From Azophilus sp963663395 (GTDB lineage Bacteria; Pseudomonadota; Gammaproteobacteria; Pseudomonadales; Azotimanducaceae): a stretch of 64,000 nt of DNA. The stretch spans positions 1,178,001 to 1,242,000 of the forward strand of contig OY760226.1 in NCBI GenBank assembly GCA_963663395.1. The letters are read 5' to 3'. A program made the translations under genes and the position numbers. The notes beneath the pieces are model-generated. The model searched no databases. It saw nothing but the letters and a program-made list of their open reading frames with translations, and had not been told where the DNA came from. The first letter of the stretch is position 1, and each line of letters begins with the position of its first letter. Shown in pieces: positions 1-9,089 of the stretch.

Positions 1-170
1 TTAAGAGATCCCTGTTTGGCTCTCGTGAGCAGTTCCACGGCTCGCAGGATGTCCCGGTCGACCCGTCGTAGGAATTCGGGGTCGTCCAGCTCACTCCGAT
101 CGCCTGCGAGAACGGTCAAACGCGGTGTGTGATTAGCGCCTGACGACCACGACCGCCTTCGTTCCGGCAT
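1..170 (-). CDS. Hypothetical protein, N-terminal part, runs off the left edge
   Basis: An open frame starts at ATG 170-168 and stays open to base 1, giving 56 codons. The later part looks protein-like, with the acidic segment SELDDPEFLRRVDRDILRAV, but I recognise no family. Coding bias is weak at the start, and no convincing ribosome site precedes the ATG. It may be the beginning of a gene that continues outside the window, or chance. Nothing else between here and base 1000 reads as a clear gene. Confidence 0.25.
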   Translation of the reverse strand, partial: MPERRRSWSSGANHTPRLTVLAGDRSELDDPEFLRRVDRDILRAVELLTRAKQGSL

Positions 171-201
171 TGCTTCGCAGGTCGAGCGGCTGTTTCGTCG
201 T

Positions 202-382
202 GCATCGGGTGCCGGTGATGCCCTCGACAGTGTGCGCGACTCGCCGGCCGAAACGTCGGTGCTCTCGCTACCCGACGGAAATTGCCAGATTCGTGTCGGC
301 GTTCCTGCGCGGGTCGGGAGGCCAATTGGCGGTGTATCGGGTGCCGGTGATGCCCTCGGCGGCGTCGGCGACTGGCCGGCCG
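202..382. repeat. Imperfect direct repeat, two copies about 48 bp each
   Basis: Bases 202-250 and 334-382 share the block ATCGGGTGCCGGTGATGCCC followed by a similar GC-rich tail ending in GGCCGG. The copies are 132 bp apart, and the flanking sequence is also loosely similar. The function is unknown. It may be the eroded remnant of a repeat-containing gene. Confidence 0.4.
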
Positions 383-1009
383 GTTGAGCTGTTTCCCGTG
401 GTTGCCGCGCGGGTTGAGTGGCTCGTGCAGCTGCCATCGGAGTCAGCAGGCGCCTGAAAAATTTAATCAACGAGGCGATCCTCGAACGCAAGCTGCTTGA
501 CTCTCCGGCAGCGCTGACTCTTCTTCCGGCTTCCCGGCCCGCTTGCACTGAAACGTGCAGCCTGTCCGAATCGACAACCTGCAGAACGCCCCTGCCTTTG
601 AATGTGCCTTGATGTGCCCCGTCCTCGGGCCGGGAGGATCCAAGGCGATCGCTGCCCACGGATCCTTCCGATATCGAAACTGCTCGTTCCATTGTTTTCC
701 TGCCTGCTACTGATCAATAGGCCCGGACTCGCGGTGTTCGGCTGGCGTTGCGCAACGCCAGCGCGGCCAACGCATGCCTGCGCAACCTGCCCATTGGATC
801 TCGGACGGTCGCGCTTGAATGGTTCAGCTATGCGAATTCTCAATAGAGTTGAGTGTCTAACCCCTCGCGACTCGGTTGTGACACCGGCAACGGCGCTTGG
901 TTCCAGTCGACGTCAACTTCCACCAGTCGAAGTCCGGCGACCTCATGACAACTCCGCCGCTCCCGACCCGGTCGGGGGCCTATCGGAGGTGGAATCGCTT
1001 GGACGCTAC

Positions 1010-1254
1010 ATGGAACACATGACTCCGGAGCTGTTCAAGCGCGCCTGTCATCCGGTATTGGCCGGGCCGGTGGTATTCCGGGCCCTCGACCTCGCAGGCA
1101 TCGACTGCGCGGAACAATGGACGACCGTGGGCGTGATGCGCTACCGCAGCCGTCGGGACATCATGGAGATTGCAGTGAACCCCATCTTCAGCGTCAAGCA
1201 TGATTTCAAGCTGGCGGCGCTCGAGAAGACCATAGCGGTGCCCGACGGGAGCAC
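1010..1254 (+). pseudogene. Fragment resembling a DUF1330-type small protein
   Basis: From ATG 1010 the frame reads a stretch that looks like real protein (FKRACHPVLAGPVVFRALDL, then VMRYRSRRDIMEI and KLAALEKTIAVPDG). The pattern of a hydrophobic strand, a YRSRRD-type motif and an AALEKT-type motif is typical of small DUF1330 / dimeric alpha-beta barrel proteins, recalled rather than searched. There is no stop codon: the frame continues without interruption into fdsG. The N-terminal half of such a protein is missing. I read it as a decayed 3' fragment; a fusion to fdsG is less likely, because fdsG has its own GTG start and ribosome site. Confidence 0.35.
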
Positions 1255-1323
1255 AACAGGCCGTCTGAACCGTTTCCGACATGAAAATCCCGACTGGCGA
1301 CAGGTTCAACCGGTTCCCTTGAA

Positions 1324-1346
1324 CCGGGCCGCTCGGCTTGGCCCGG
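1324..1346. promoter_or_regulatory. GC-rich inverted repeat upstream of fdsG
   Basis: CCGGGCC (1324-1330) and GGCCCGG (1340-1346) form a perfect 7-bp stem with a 9-base loop, 42 bp before the fdsG GTG. An AT-rich TATATT follows at 1353-1358 and could serve as a -10 box, but no well-spaced -35 is visible. There is no U-run after the stem, so a classical terminator is unlikely. An operator or leader hairpin for the formate dehydrogenase operon is possible. Confidence 0.35.
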
Positions 1347-1387
1347 CCGTGATATATTCGCCCGCCCTGTTCGCAGGATGCCGTGTA

Positions 1388-1825
1388 GTGGACGAAGCCA
1401 CCGACGTCCGTAACATCGCCGAACGGTGCGCGGGCCGCATCGGCGGGCCGATTACTGCGCTACGCAGGATCGTCGAGGCCCGCGGGCGGATTCAGCGTGC
1501 CCACATGGAAATCGTAGCCGACGTATTCAACCTGAGCGTCGCGGAGGTGCGGGGCATCGTCGGTTTCTACAGCGATCTGCGCACGGCGCCGGCGGGTCGG
1601 AAACACATCCGCATCTGCCAGGCCGAAGCCTGCCAGGCCGTCGGGGCGCGGGCGCTCACCTCGGCGGTCACGAACAGGCTCGGCATTAACCTCGGGGAGA
1701 CCGCCGCGGACGGCAGCGTGAGCCTGGAAGCCGTCTATTGCCTGGGGCTATGCGCGAACGGGCCCAATGCTACCGTCAACGGCAGCCCGGTGGTCCGCGC
1801 CACACCGGAAGGGCTGACCGGATGA
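1388..1825 (+). CDS. fdsG: NAD-dependent formate dehydrogenase, gamma subunit (NuoE-like)
   Basis: A 145-residue thioredoxin-like [2Fe-2S] subunit of the soluble cytoplasmic formate dehydrogenase. It carries electrons within the FdsGBA complex. Four cysteines typical of the NuoE family are present: C77 and C82 (ICQAEAC) and C118 and C122 (CLGLC). The N-terminal helical part matches NuoE/FdsG (ADVFNLSVAEVRGIVGFYSD). I chose GTG 1388 because CAGGA at 1374-1378 gives a ribosome site about 9 bases upstream and because this length fits the family. The frame is open further upstream, but that part resembles a different protein. Its stop overlaps the fdsB start (ATGA), so the genes are translationally coupled. 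Confidence 0.88.
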   Translation: MDEATDVRNIAERCAGRIGGPITALRRIVEARGRIQRAHMEIVADVFNLSVAEVRGIVGFYSDLRTAPAGRKHIRICQAEACQAVGARALTSAVTNRLGINLGETAADGSVSLEAVYCLGLCANGPNATVNGSPVVRATPEGLTG

Positions 1826-3267
1826 GCGTTGCCAAGGTGCCAAACGAGACCCTGGCCAACGCGCTGGGCGCAAACGGCATCGCGGATGCGCTGGCGCGGC
1901 AGGGTCACGAGGTGATGCGTACCGGTTCGCATGGGTTGAGTTGGCTGGAACCCCTGGTGGAACTCGACGGCATCGCTTTCGGCCCGGTTGCCGATCCGGA
2001 CGATCTGGATGCGGTCAGGCTGGGGCCCGTCGCGGAATTGCCCGACCTCGCCCGGCAGACCCGGCTGGTCTTCGACCGCTGCGGACATGTCGATCCCTTC
2101 GATTACGACCCGGCCTGGATTCGCGCGCAACTCGAGCGTGAGCCCGCGGAAATCCTGGAAGAGATCCGGCTAAGCGGGTTGCGCGGCCGGGGCGGCGCGG
2201 GGTTTCCCGCCCACATCAAGTGGCGCACGGTGCACGACACCCCGGCCGACGAAAAATACATCGTTGTCAATGCCGACGAGGGCGATTCGGGCACCTTCGC
2301 CGACCGGTTGGTCATGGAGGGCGACCCGTTCCGGCTCATCGAGGGGATGCTCATCTCCGGGCACGCGACCGGATCGGGCAAGGGAATCATCTACCTGCGC
2401 TCGGAATATCCGCTGGCGGCGGAGATTCTCCGGAAGTCGATCGACTCCGCACGCGGCCTGGGCTTGCTCGAATCCTTCGATATCGAGCTTTTCGTCGGCG
2501 CCGGCGCCTATATCTGCGGTGAGGAAACGTCGCTGCTCGAGAGCCTGGAAGGCAAGCGGGGCGAGGTGCGCTCGAAACCGCCGGTTCCCGCCATCGCCGG
2601 GCTGTTCGGCCGCCCGACCCTGGTGCACAATGTGATCACGCTGGCCGCGGTGCCCGCCATTCTGGAGCACGGCGGCGCGGCTTATGGAGAAATTGGCGTC
2701 GGCCCCTCCACGGGAACGATGACGTTCCAGCTTGCCGGCAACATACGTCGCGGCGGCCTGATCGAACTGCCCTTCGGCATTCCCCTTCGCGAACTGATCG
2801 AAGACTGGGGCGGCGGCACCCTGAGCGGGCGCCCGATCGGCGCCGTGCAGGTGGGCGGGCCCCTCGGCGCCTACCTGAAGGATGCGCAACTCGACACGCC
2901 GCTCACCTACGAAGCCCTCGCTGAACTGGGCGCGGGCGTCGGCCACGGCGGCGTGGTGGTCTTCGACGACACCGTCGACCTGGTGCAGCAGGCGCACTTT
3001 GCCTTCGCCTTCTGCGCCCACGAATCCTGTGGCAAGTGCACACCCTGCCGAATCGGCGCCGTGCGCGGCAAGGAAACCGTGGAGACGTTGATGGGCAAGG
3101 GTTTCCGTGGAGTTGTGGAGCCGGATCAGGCGTCAGGCGGCCACGGACAAGGCAGCCGCGAATTGGCTATCATTAGCGACCTGTGCGACGTCATGGAGGA
3201 GGCGAGCCTCTGCCAGATGGGCGGCATGACGCCCATACCGGTACGTAGCGCACTGGGGTTGAAATGA
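1822..3267 (+). CDS. fdsB: NAD-dependent formate dehydrogenase, beta subunit (NuoF-like)
   Basis: 481 residues. This is the flavoprotein subunit that passes electrons from the Fe-S chain to FMN and NAD+. Visible motifs are the NADH/FMN glycine-rich loop GLRGRGGAGFP (119-129), the FMN-binding GAGAYICGEETSLLESLEG region, and the [4Fe-4S] ligands in ESCGKCTPCR (C403, C406, C409) with a fourth cysteine in SLCQMGG (C464). The N-terminal roughly 90 residues form the thioredoxin-like extension normal for FdsB. ATG 1822 overlaps the fdsG stop by 4 bases. The stop overlaps the fdsA start the same way. Confidence 0.92.
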   Translation: MSVAKVPNETLANALGANGIADALARQGHEVMRTGSHGLSWLEPLVELDGIAFGPVADPDDLDAVRLGPVAELPDLARQTRLVFDRCGHVDPFDYDPAWIRAQLEREPAEILEEIRLSGLRGRGGAGFPAHIKWRTVHDTPADEKYIVVNADEGDSGTFADRLVMEGDPFRLIEGMLISGHATGSGKGIIYLRSEYPLAAEILRKSIDSARGLGLLESFDIELFVGAGAYICGEETSLLESLEGKRGEVRSKPPVPAIAGLFGRPTLVHNVITLAAVPAILEHGGAAYGEIGVGPSTGTMTFQLAGNIRRGGLIELPFGIPLRELIEDWGGGTLSGRPIGAVQVGGPLGAYLKDAQLDTPLTYEALAELGAGVGHGGVVVFDDTVDLVQQAHFAFAFCAHESCGKCTPCRIGAVRGKETVETLMGKGFRGVVEPDQASGGHGQGSRELAIISDLCDVMEEASLCQMGGMTPIPVRSALGLK

Positions 3268-6131
3268 GTCTTTTCGAAACCGATCTCGGCACACCACCCC
3301 CCGCAGCAGCGGGGGCGTCCGCAGCAGCGGGGGCCTCCGCGGCAGTGGAGACGGTGACACTGACCATCGACGGCATGGATGTCACGGTGCCGGCGGGTAC
3401 ATCGATCATGCGGGCAGCCGCCACCGCCGGCGTTCCCGTGCCGAAGCTCTGCGCCACCGACAGCCTGAATGCGTTCGGCTCCTGCCGGCTGTGCCTGGTC
3501 GAGATCGAAGGCCGGCGCGGCATGCCCGCCGCCTGTACCGAGCCCGTGCGTGACGGCATGGCGGTACGCACGCAAACCGAGGCCGTGGCGAAAATAAGGC
3601 GCGGGGTCATGGAGTTGTATATCTCCGATCATCCCCTCGACTGCCTGACCTGCCCGGCCAACGGCGACTGCGAACTCGAGGACATGGCCGGTGCCGTGGG
3701 CCTGCGGGAAGTGCGCTATGCCAATGGCGAGGAGCATGCCAACCACCTCGATGCGCCGAAGGATGAATCCAATCCCTATTTCACTTTCGACCCGTCGAAA
3801 TGCATCGTCTGCTCCCGCTGCGTGCGCGCCTGCGACGAGGTGCAGGGTACGTTTGCGCTGACCATCGACGGGCGCGCTTTCGACTCGGTGGTGAAAACCG
3901 GCGCGGACGATTTCTTCTCGTCGGAATGCGTCTCGTGCGGCGCCTGCGTGCAGGCCTGCCCCACGGCAACGCTGATGGACAAATCGGTTATCGAACACGG
4001 CGTACCGGACCGGGTCGTGAAGACCACCTGCGCCTATTGCGGCGTCGGCTGCTCCTTCAAGGCCGAGGTGAAGGGCGACCAGGTGGTGCGCATGACGCCG
4101 GACAAGGACGGCAAGGCCAACCACGGGCACTCCTGCGTGAAGGGTCGCTATGCCTGGGGTTATGCCAATCACACCGACCGGATTCTCGAGCCCATGGTGC
4201 GGGAGAAGATCACCGACCCCTGGACGGTGGTGTCCTGGGAGGAAGCGATCGATCAGGCGGCGGCGCGGCTCAAGGCGGTTCAGGCGAAATACGGCAACAG
4301 GTCCATCGGCGGCATCACCTCCTCGCGCTGCACCAACGAAGAGGTCTGGCTGGTGCAGAAGATGGTGCGGGCGGCCTTCGGCAACAACAATGTGGATACC
4401 TGCGCCCGGGTCTGCCACTCGCCCACCGGCTACGGCCTGAAAACGGCCTACGGCACCTCGGCGGGCACGCAGAATTTCGACTCGGTGGCGCAGGCGGACG
4501 TCATCGTCGTCATCGGCGCGAATCCGACGGACGGCCATCCCGTTTTCGCATCGATGATGAAACAGCGTCTGCGGCAGGGCGCGAAACTGATCGTGGCCGA
4601 CCCGCGGCGCATTGACCTGGTGCGCTCACCGCATGTTGAAGCCGAACACCACCTCGCCCTCCTGCCCGGCACCAACGTGCCGCTGATGAATGCATTTGCT
4701 CACGTCGTGGTGACCGAAGGCCTCATCGACCGGGAATTCGTCGACAAGCGTTGCGACAGGGAATCCTTCAAGGAGTGGCTGGAGTTTGCCGCCCTTGAGG
4801 AAAACTCGCCCGAGCGGGTAGCGCCCGTCGCGGGCGTCGACGCCGAAGATATCCGCGCTGCCGCGCGCCTGTACGCCACCGCGGCAAACGGAGCCATCTA
4901 CTACGGCCTGGGCGTCACGGAGCACAGCCAGGGCTCCACCATGGTCCTGGCCATGGCGAACCTGGCCATGGCCACCGGCAACATCGGCCGGCCGGGCGTT
5001 GGCGTCAACCCGTTGCGCGGTCAGAACAACGTGCAGGGTTCCTGCGACATGGGCTCCTTTCCCCACGAATGGCCGGGCTATCGCCACATCAGCAACGACA
5101 CTGTGCGCGCCAGGTTCGAACAGGCCTGGCAGACCGACCTGTCCGGTGCACCGGGTTTCCGCATTCCCAACATGCTCGACGAAGCCTGCGCCGGCGTGTT
5201 CAAGGGCATCTATATCCAGGGCGAAGACATCGCCCAGTCCGACCCCAATACCCAGCATGTCGAGGCAGCCCTCGGCGCCATGGAATGCGTCATCGTCCAG
5301 GACCTGTTCCTGAACGAGACCGCCAAGTTCGCGCACGTCTTCTTCCCCGGCACCTCGTTCCTGGAGAAGGACGGCACCTTCACCAATGCGGAGCGGCGCA
5401 TCAACCGGGTGCGGCCCGTGATGCAGCCGCAGACCGGCATCACGGAATGGGAGGTTACCCAGGCGCTGACCAACGCATTGGGGTACCCGATGCAGTACGG
5501 CTCGGCACGCGAAATCATGGACGAGATCGCCACGCTCACGCCCACGTTCGCAGGCGTTTCCTTTGACATGCTCGACCGCGCCGGCAGCGTGCAGTGGCCG
5601 TGCAACGATACCGCGCCGGAAGGCACGCCGATCATGCACCGGGAAGAGTTCGTGCGCGGCAAGGGCCTGTTCGTGCTCACCGACTATCAACCCACCGACG
5701 AGAAGGCGAACCGCAAGTTCCCGCTGCTGCTCACCACCGGGCGGATTCTCACCCAGTACAACGTGGGCGCGCAGACCCGGCGCACCGAAAACATCGAGTG
5801 GCTGAACGAAGACCGGCTGGAGATCCATCCGGCTGACGCCGAGTTGCGCGGCATACGCACCGACGACTGGGTATCGGTAACGAGCCGGATGGGCGAGATC
5901 ACCCTGCGCGCCGACGTGACCGAGCGTGTGGCGGCGGGTGTGGTCTATACGACGTTCCACCACCCCTCCACGGGCACCAATGTGGTGACCACCGAGTTGA
6001 GCGACTGGGCCACCAACTGCCCGGAGTACAAGGTCACGGCCGTAGAAGTCCGGCCCGCCAACCACCGTTCCCCCTGGCAGGAAGAGCACCTGAGCCGGGC
6101 GAGCGAGCAGGTCGGGCTGCTGCCGGCCTGA
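3264..6131 (+). CDS. fdsA: Formate dehydrogenase, alpha (catalytic, molybdenum) subunit
   Basis: 955 residues. It oxidises formate to CO2 at a bis-MGD Mo (or W) centre. Domains in order: an N-terminal [2Fe-2S] ferredoxin fold (first ligand C63), a His-Cys cluster motif HPLDCLTCPANGDC (from about 124), two ferredoxin-type [4Fe-4S] motifs (CIVCSRC at 180, CVSCGAC at 222), then the molybdopterin oxidoreductase domain opening with CAYCGVGC (256). The metal ligand is cysteine: C384 in ARVCHSPT, the place where selenocysteine occurs in some homologues. The end is a typical MopB C-terminal domain. An Ala/Gly/Ser repeat lies between residues about 14 and 28. ATG 3264 overlaps the fdsB stop. It probably drains the one-carbon units made by the demethylation genes elsewhere in the window. 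Confidence 0.95.
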   Translation: MSLFETDLGTPPPAAAGASAAAGASAAVETVTLTIDGMDVTVPAGTSIMRAAATAGVPVPKLCATDSLNAFGSCRLCLVEIEGRRGMPAACTEPVRDGMAVRTQTEAVAKIRRGVMELYISDHPLDCLTCPANGDCELEDMAGAVGLREVRYANGEEHANHLDAPKDESNPYFTFDPSKCIVCSRCVRACDEVQGTFALTIDGRAFDSVVKTGADDFFSSECVSCGACVQACPTATLMDKSVIEHGVPDRVVKTTCAYCGVGCSFKAEVKGDQVVRMTPDKDGKANHGHSCVKGRYAWGYANHTDRILEPMVREKITDPWTVVSWEEAIDQAAARLKAVQAKYGNRSIGGITSSRCTNEEVWLVQKMVRAAFGNNNVDTCARVCHSPTGYGLKTAYGTSAGTQNFDSVAQADVIVVIGANPTDGHPVFASMMKQRLRQGAKLIVADPRRIDLVRSPHVEAEHHLALLPGTNVPLMNAFAHVVVTEGLIDREFVDKRCDRESFKEWLEFAALEENSPERVAPVAGVDAEDIRAAARLYATAANGAIYYGLGVTEHSQGSTMVLAMANLAMATGNIGRPGVGVNPLRGQNNVQGSCDMGSFPHEWPGYRHISNDTVRARFEQAWQTDLSGAPGFRIPNMLDEACAGVFKGIYIQGEDIAQSDPNTQHVEAALGAMECVIVQDLFLNETAKFAHVFFPGTSFLEKDGTFTNAERRINRVRPVMQPQTGITEWEVTQALTNALGYPMQYGSAREIMDEIATLTPTFAGVSFDMLDRAGSVQWPCNDTAPEGTPIMHREEFVRGKGLFVLTDYQPTDEKANRKFPLLLTTGRILTQYNVGAQTRRTENIEWLNEDRLEIHPADAELRGIRTDDWVSVTSRMGEITLRADVTERVAAGVVYTTFHHPSTGTNVVTTELSDWATNCPEYKVTAVEVRPANHRSPWQEEHLSRASEQVGLLPA
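3304..3348 (+). repeat. 18-bp in-frame tandem repeat in fdsA
   Basis: The unit GCAGCAGCGGGGGCSTCC is present twice, followed by a partial third copy. It encodes AAAGAS twice plus AAV in a linker before the ferredoxin domain. The length is a multiple of three, so copy changes would not break the frame. Confidence 0.6.
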
Positions 6132-6244
6132 CGACCGCGTTGCCATGAAAGTTTCCACCCCGGCGCGCCGACCCCCTGACGTGGCGCGCCGAAGCGCGGG
6201 GAACAACGCCGGAATCCCGCGAAAGAGTTCGTATGCGCCGATGA

Positions 6245-7147
6245 TTGCAGCCGCTTGCCCGGATTGACGTCTTGTCTGAGTCGCCACCGACAGTTTCCTC
6301 CGGGCAATTGCCTGCCGCCAGCCTCCGGGTCGGCATCGAAAAGGTTTCCCCGGATGTGGGGCGGCGCCCGGGCAGCGATGTCATCACCGTCGAGGAACCG
6401 CTCGAGATCCGGTTGTCGTACACAGCGCGTGGAGAACGCGTGGAGCAGAGCATCTCGGTCACCATGCGCACCCCAGGCAACGACGAGGAACTTGCGGTCG
6501 GCTTTCTGGCGGGGGAAGCCATCATCCGGGGTGCCGGCGATGTACGCCGGGTCGAGCACTGCGCCCCGGCGAGCCCTGACAAGGGCATCAGGAACGTCAT
6601 CCGGGTGGAGTTGGCCGATGACATCGGCGTCGATGCGGGCGGACTGCTGCGCCACTTCTACACGACGTCGAGTTGCGGCGTATGCGGCAAGGCATCCCTC
6701 GATGCCGTGCGCGTGCAACTCGAACCGCGCACGCCGTCGTCGTTCAGCATCTCCGAGACGGCGCTCAGAGGGCTGCCCGAGGCGCTTCGAACCGGTCAGA
6801 CCGAATTCGCCCGCACCGGCGGGCTGCATGCCACGGCGAGTTTCAACGAGTCCGGCGCCATCCTGCGGATACGCGAAGACGTTGGCCGGCACAACGCCTT
6901 CGACAAGCTTGCCGGTTCCTACCTGGCTGACGGCGATCTCGGCAGGCATGGCATCCTGCTAAGCGGCCGCGCCAGTTTCGAGTTGCTGCAGAAGGCGGCC
7001 GTGGCCGGCGCGCCGCTGGTCGCTTCAATCGGCCCGCCGTCGAGCCTGGCCGTGGAACTGGCGCAGGATCAGGGCATCACGCTGGCGGGCTTCCTCAAGT
7101 CCGACCGGTTCAACGTTTACACAGGGCTCGAACGGATTACGGCGTGA
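6245..7147 (+). CDS. fdhD: Formate dehydrogenase accessory sulfurtransferase FdhD
   Basis: 300 residues. FdhD (FdsC in fds operons) transfers sulfur to the molybdenum cofactor and is needed for an active formate dehydrogenase. The catalytic CxxC is C144-GV-C147 in TSSCGVCGKASLDAV. Further family features are IRLSYTARGERVEQSISVTMRTPGNDEELAVGFLAGEA (in pieces) and the DVGRHNAFDKLAG and SGRASFELLQKA motifs. The first in-frame start is TTG 6245. No ATG lies near, so the true N-terminus is uncertain. It sits 113 bp after fdsA. No gene for the small delta subunit FdsD follows. Its TGA is directly abutted by the stop of the convergent gene. Confidence 0.9.
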   Translation: MQPLARIDVLSESPPTVSSGQLPAASLRVGIEKVSPDVGRRPGSDVITVEEPLEIRLSYTARGERVEQSISVTMRTPGNDEELAVGFLAGEAIIRGAGDVRRVEHCAPASPDKGIRNVIRVELADDIGVDAGGLLRHFYTTSSCGVCGKASLDAVRVQLEPRTPSSFSISETALRGLPEALRTGQTEFARTGGLHATASFNESGAILRIREDVGRHNAFDKLAGSYLADGDLGRHGILLSGRASFELLQKAAVAGAPLVASIGPPSSLAVELAQDQGITLAGFLKSDRFNVYTGLERITA

Positions 7148-8533
7148 TCAACCCGTCGCCCCCGGCGGCGTTTTCCCCCGGGCGTGAGCCAGTTTCTTCC
7201 TGAGTTCCAGGTGCCGGGACTCCGTGAGCGGGTAGTTCCACGCAATCAATGCCGTCAGCAGAAACCCGGTCGCGGGGCCGAATACGAACAGGAGTTTCAG
7301 GCCCAGCGTCGAGCCCTCGTCCACGCCTGCCTCGGGCGATGGGACGTAACCGGTCAGGGACAGCATCCAGAGGGCGATGGCCGGCCCCACGGTGAGCGCG
7401 ACCTTGATGGCTAGCGACCAGACGGCGAAATAGAAGGCAGTTCGGTCCTCGCCACTTTCCAGTCGATCGATGTCGATCACATCCGCCTTCATGGAATTTG
7501 GAATGACCCAGAACGACCCCGCCAGGAAGCCCGTGACCGCCGTGATCGGAAGCATCCAGTAAAAGTCGCCGGCACCGAGCAGCAGATAGCCCAACATGCA
7601 GAAGGAGAAGAGGAAAAGCGCGTGACACCAGGCGCGGTGCTTGCCCACCCTGCTCGAGTACTTTACGAAGAACGGAATGCCGCTCAGGTTGAATGCGTAG
7701 AACACCAGGAGCTGCACGATGGCCTTTTCATCCTCCTGCAGCACGCTGCGAACGTAGAAAACGATCAGGGCGGTCGAGATCGACGTGCCCAGTTGATTGA
7801 CGAAAAAGGCGGCTATCAGCCTCTTGAACGGGCCGTTTCGCCACATGAGGCGCAATCCGGGAAGCAGGGGCATGCGGGCGGGTATGAAGTCCCTGCCTTC
7901 GGGCACCATGAATACGGTGAGTCCTACCGTAAGGGGCAGCAGAATCAGGGTCATGCTGCCGACCAGGAAGAGTGTTTCCTGCGTCCCTCCGAAGGCGAAG
8001 AAGTAGAGCGCCACCACGGGCACGAGTTTGCTCACCACGTTGGCCCCGAGCCCGATGCTAGACCGCCAGCCGGTGATGCGCGACCGCTCGTTGTATTCCG
8101 GCGACAGTTCCGCCGCCCACGCATAGTAGGGAATGAAAAGCATGGTCCAGCCCAGCCACAGGGTCACCAGCCACGTGAGGAGATAGACGGCCGACACGTC
8201 CTCGGGATCCGGCATGAACAGCTTGTAGATCGAAAGCATGAGAATCGGCACGGACGCCAGCATCCACACCCGGCGTCTGCCCCAGCGGGTATTCGTCCGG
8301 TCGGACAGCCAGCCGATCAGCGGGTCGGTGATGGCGTCGAACGAGCGCGACAAAAGCAGCACCAGCCCGACGGCCGCCAGGCTGACTCCAAGGTCCTGAC
8401 CATAGTAATTCGGCACGAACGCCGCCACGGGAATGGCCGCCATCTGGATAGGCATGTCGGCCAGGCCGTAGTAGAACAGCGTTTTCCGGGACAATCGCTC
8501 CGGCTCTTTCTCAGGCACCCCTTCTCTCACCAC
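7148..8533 (-). CDS. MFS transporter, GPH (glycoside-pentoside-hexuronide:cation) family
   Basis: 461 residues with about 12 predicted membrane helices, in the inner membrane. The family signature is seen early: RSFDAITDPLIGWLSD (63-78), followed by the RTNTRWGRRRVW loop. The central loop and the second half with GYLLLGAGDFYWMLPITAV fit MelB-like sodium symporters. The substrate cannot be predicted; a sugar or sugar derivative is typical. It is convergent with fdhD, and the two stops together form TGATCA with no spacer. It stands alone, with no catabolic enzyme next to it. Confidence 0.82.
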   Translation of the reverse strand: MVREGVPEKEPERLSRKTLFYYGLADMPIQMAAIPVAAFVPNYYGQDLGVSLAAVGLVLLLSRSFDAITDPLIGWLSDRTNTRWGRRRVWMLASVPILMLSIYKLFMPDPEDVSAVYLLTWLVTLWLGWTMLFIPYYAWAAELSPEYNERSRITGWRSSIGLGANVVSKLVPVVALYFFAFGGTQETLFLVGSMTLILLPLTVGLTVFMVPEGRDFIPARMPLLPGLRLMWRNGPFKRLIAAFFVNQLGTSISTALIVFYVRSVLQEDEKAIVQLLVFYAFNLSGIPFFVKYSSRVGKHRAWCHALFLFSFCMLGYLLLGAGDFYWMLPITAVTGFLAGSFWVIPNSMKADVIDIDRLESGEDRTAFYFAVWSLAIKVALTVGPAIALWMLSLTGYVPSPEAGVDEGSTLGLKLLFVFGPATGFLLTALIAWNYPLTESRHLELRKKLAHARGKTPPGATG

Positions 8534-8728
8534 GGCAAATCGCTCGACGATACTGTATGACCGCGGGCGGGGTGTCTACGTGGCAAGCGATTGATCGTGT
8601 TGTCGCCGGTTTCCGCGACACTGGTCACCCGGTCGCGACGAAGTCTTTCACGAAGATCCTCCGTTGACGCTTTGTCTTTGCGTCTACATAGTCAAATGTC
8701 TGGTCAGACAGGCCCCTGGAAAACGATC

Positions 8729-8989
8729 ATGAACGAAAGCTGGCAGGTTCAGGAAGCCGAGGCGAGATTCAGCGAGTTTCTCTCGGCAAGCTTGACCAAG
8801 GGGCCTCAGATTGTGACGCGCCGCGGAGTCCAGACAGCGGTACTGGTTCCGATTGACGAGTGGCACAGGCTGAAGAAGGCAGCCGGACCGGGTATCAAGG
8901 AGTTGTTGCTTGCGCCGGAGGCCAGGAGCGAGGCGCTCACGCCACCGAGAACGGATGAGCGGCTGCGCCCGCCGCCCACTTTCGATTGA
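8729..8989 (+). CDS. Phd/YefM-type antitoxin
   Basis: 86 residues. The pattern is that of the Phd/YefM family: WQVQEAEARFSEFLSASLTKGPQIVTRRG, then VQTAVLVPIDEWHRLKK (in pieces), that is, the N-terminal DNA-binding and dimer region. The C-terminal tail, which would bind a toxin, is proline-rich. ATG 8729 is chosen because it begins this conserved region; the frame is open 46 codons further upstream. A toxin start overlaps its stop, but the toxin is broken after 20 codons. The gene therefore looks like an orphan antitoxin. Confidence 0.8.
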   Translation: MNESWQVQEAEARFSEFLSASLTKGPQIVTRRGVQTAVLVPIDEWHRLKKAAGPGIKELLLAPEARSEALTPPRTDERLRPPPTFD

Positions 8990-9048
8990 CCGCGTATCTG
9001 CTTCACACCAACATGGTGTCGGAATTGCGCCGGCCCAAGCTTCGCTGA
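8986..9048 (+). pseudogene. Remnant of a VapC/PIN-domain toxin
   Basis: A TTG at 8986 overlaps the antitoxin stop and opens a frame reading LTAYLLHTNMVSELRRPKLR, then TGA. This is the usual beginning of VapC-type toxins (xYLLDTNVVSELRRP), but the first catalytic Asp is replaced by His and the rest of the PIN domain is missing. It is a decayed toxin 5' end. Confidence 0.65.
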
Positions 9049-9089
9049 ATTGGCCAGTCTCTACACCAGGTCCATTTCGCGATGGAGCA

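Noticed and set aside
4413..4415. Selenocysteine in formate dehydrogenase
   Set aside because: The metal ligand codon is TGC (Cys384), not TGA.
6145..6267. A 40-codon frame between fdsA and fdhD as fdsD
   Set aside because: The peptide has no resemblance to FdsD as I recall it, is too short, and overlaps the fdhD start.
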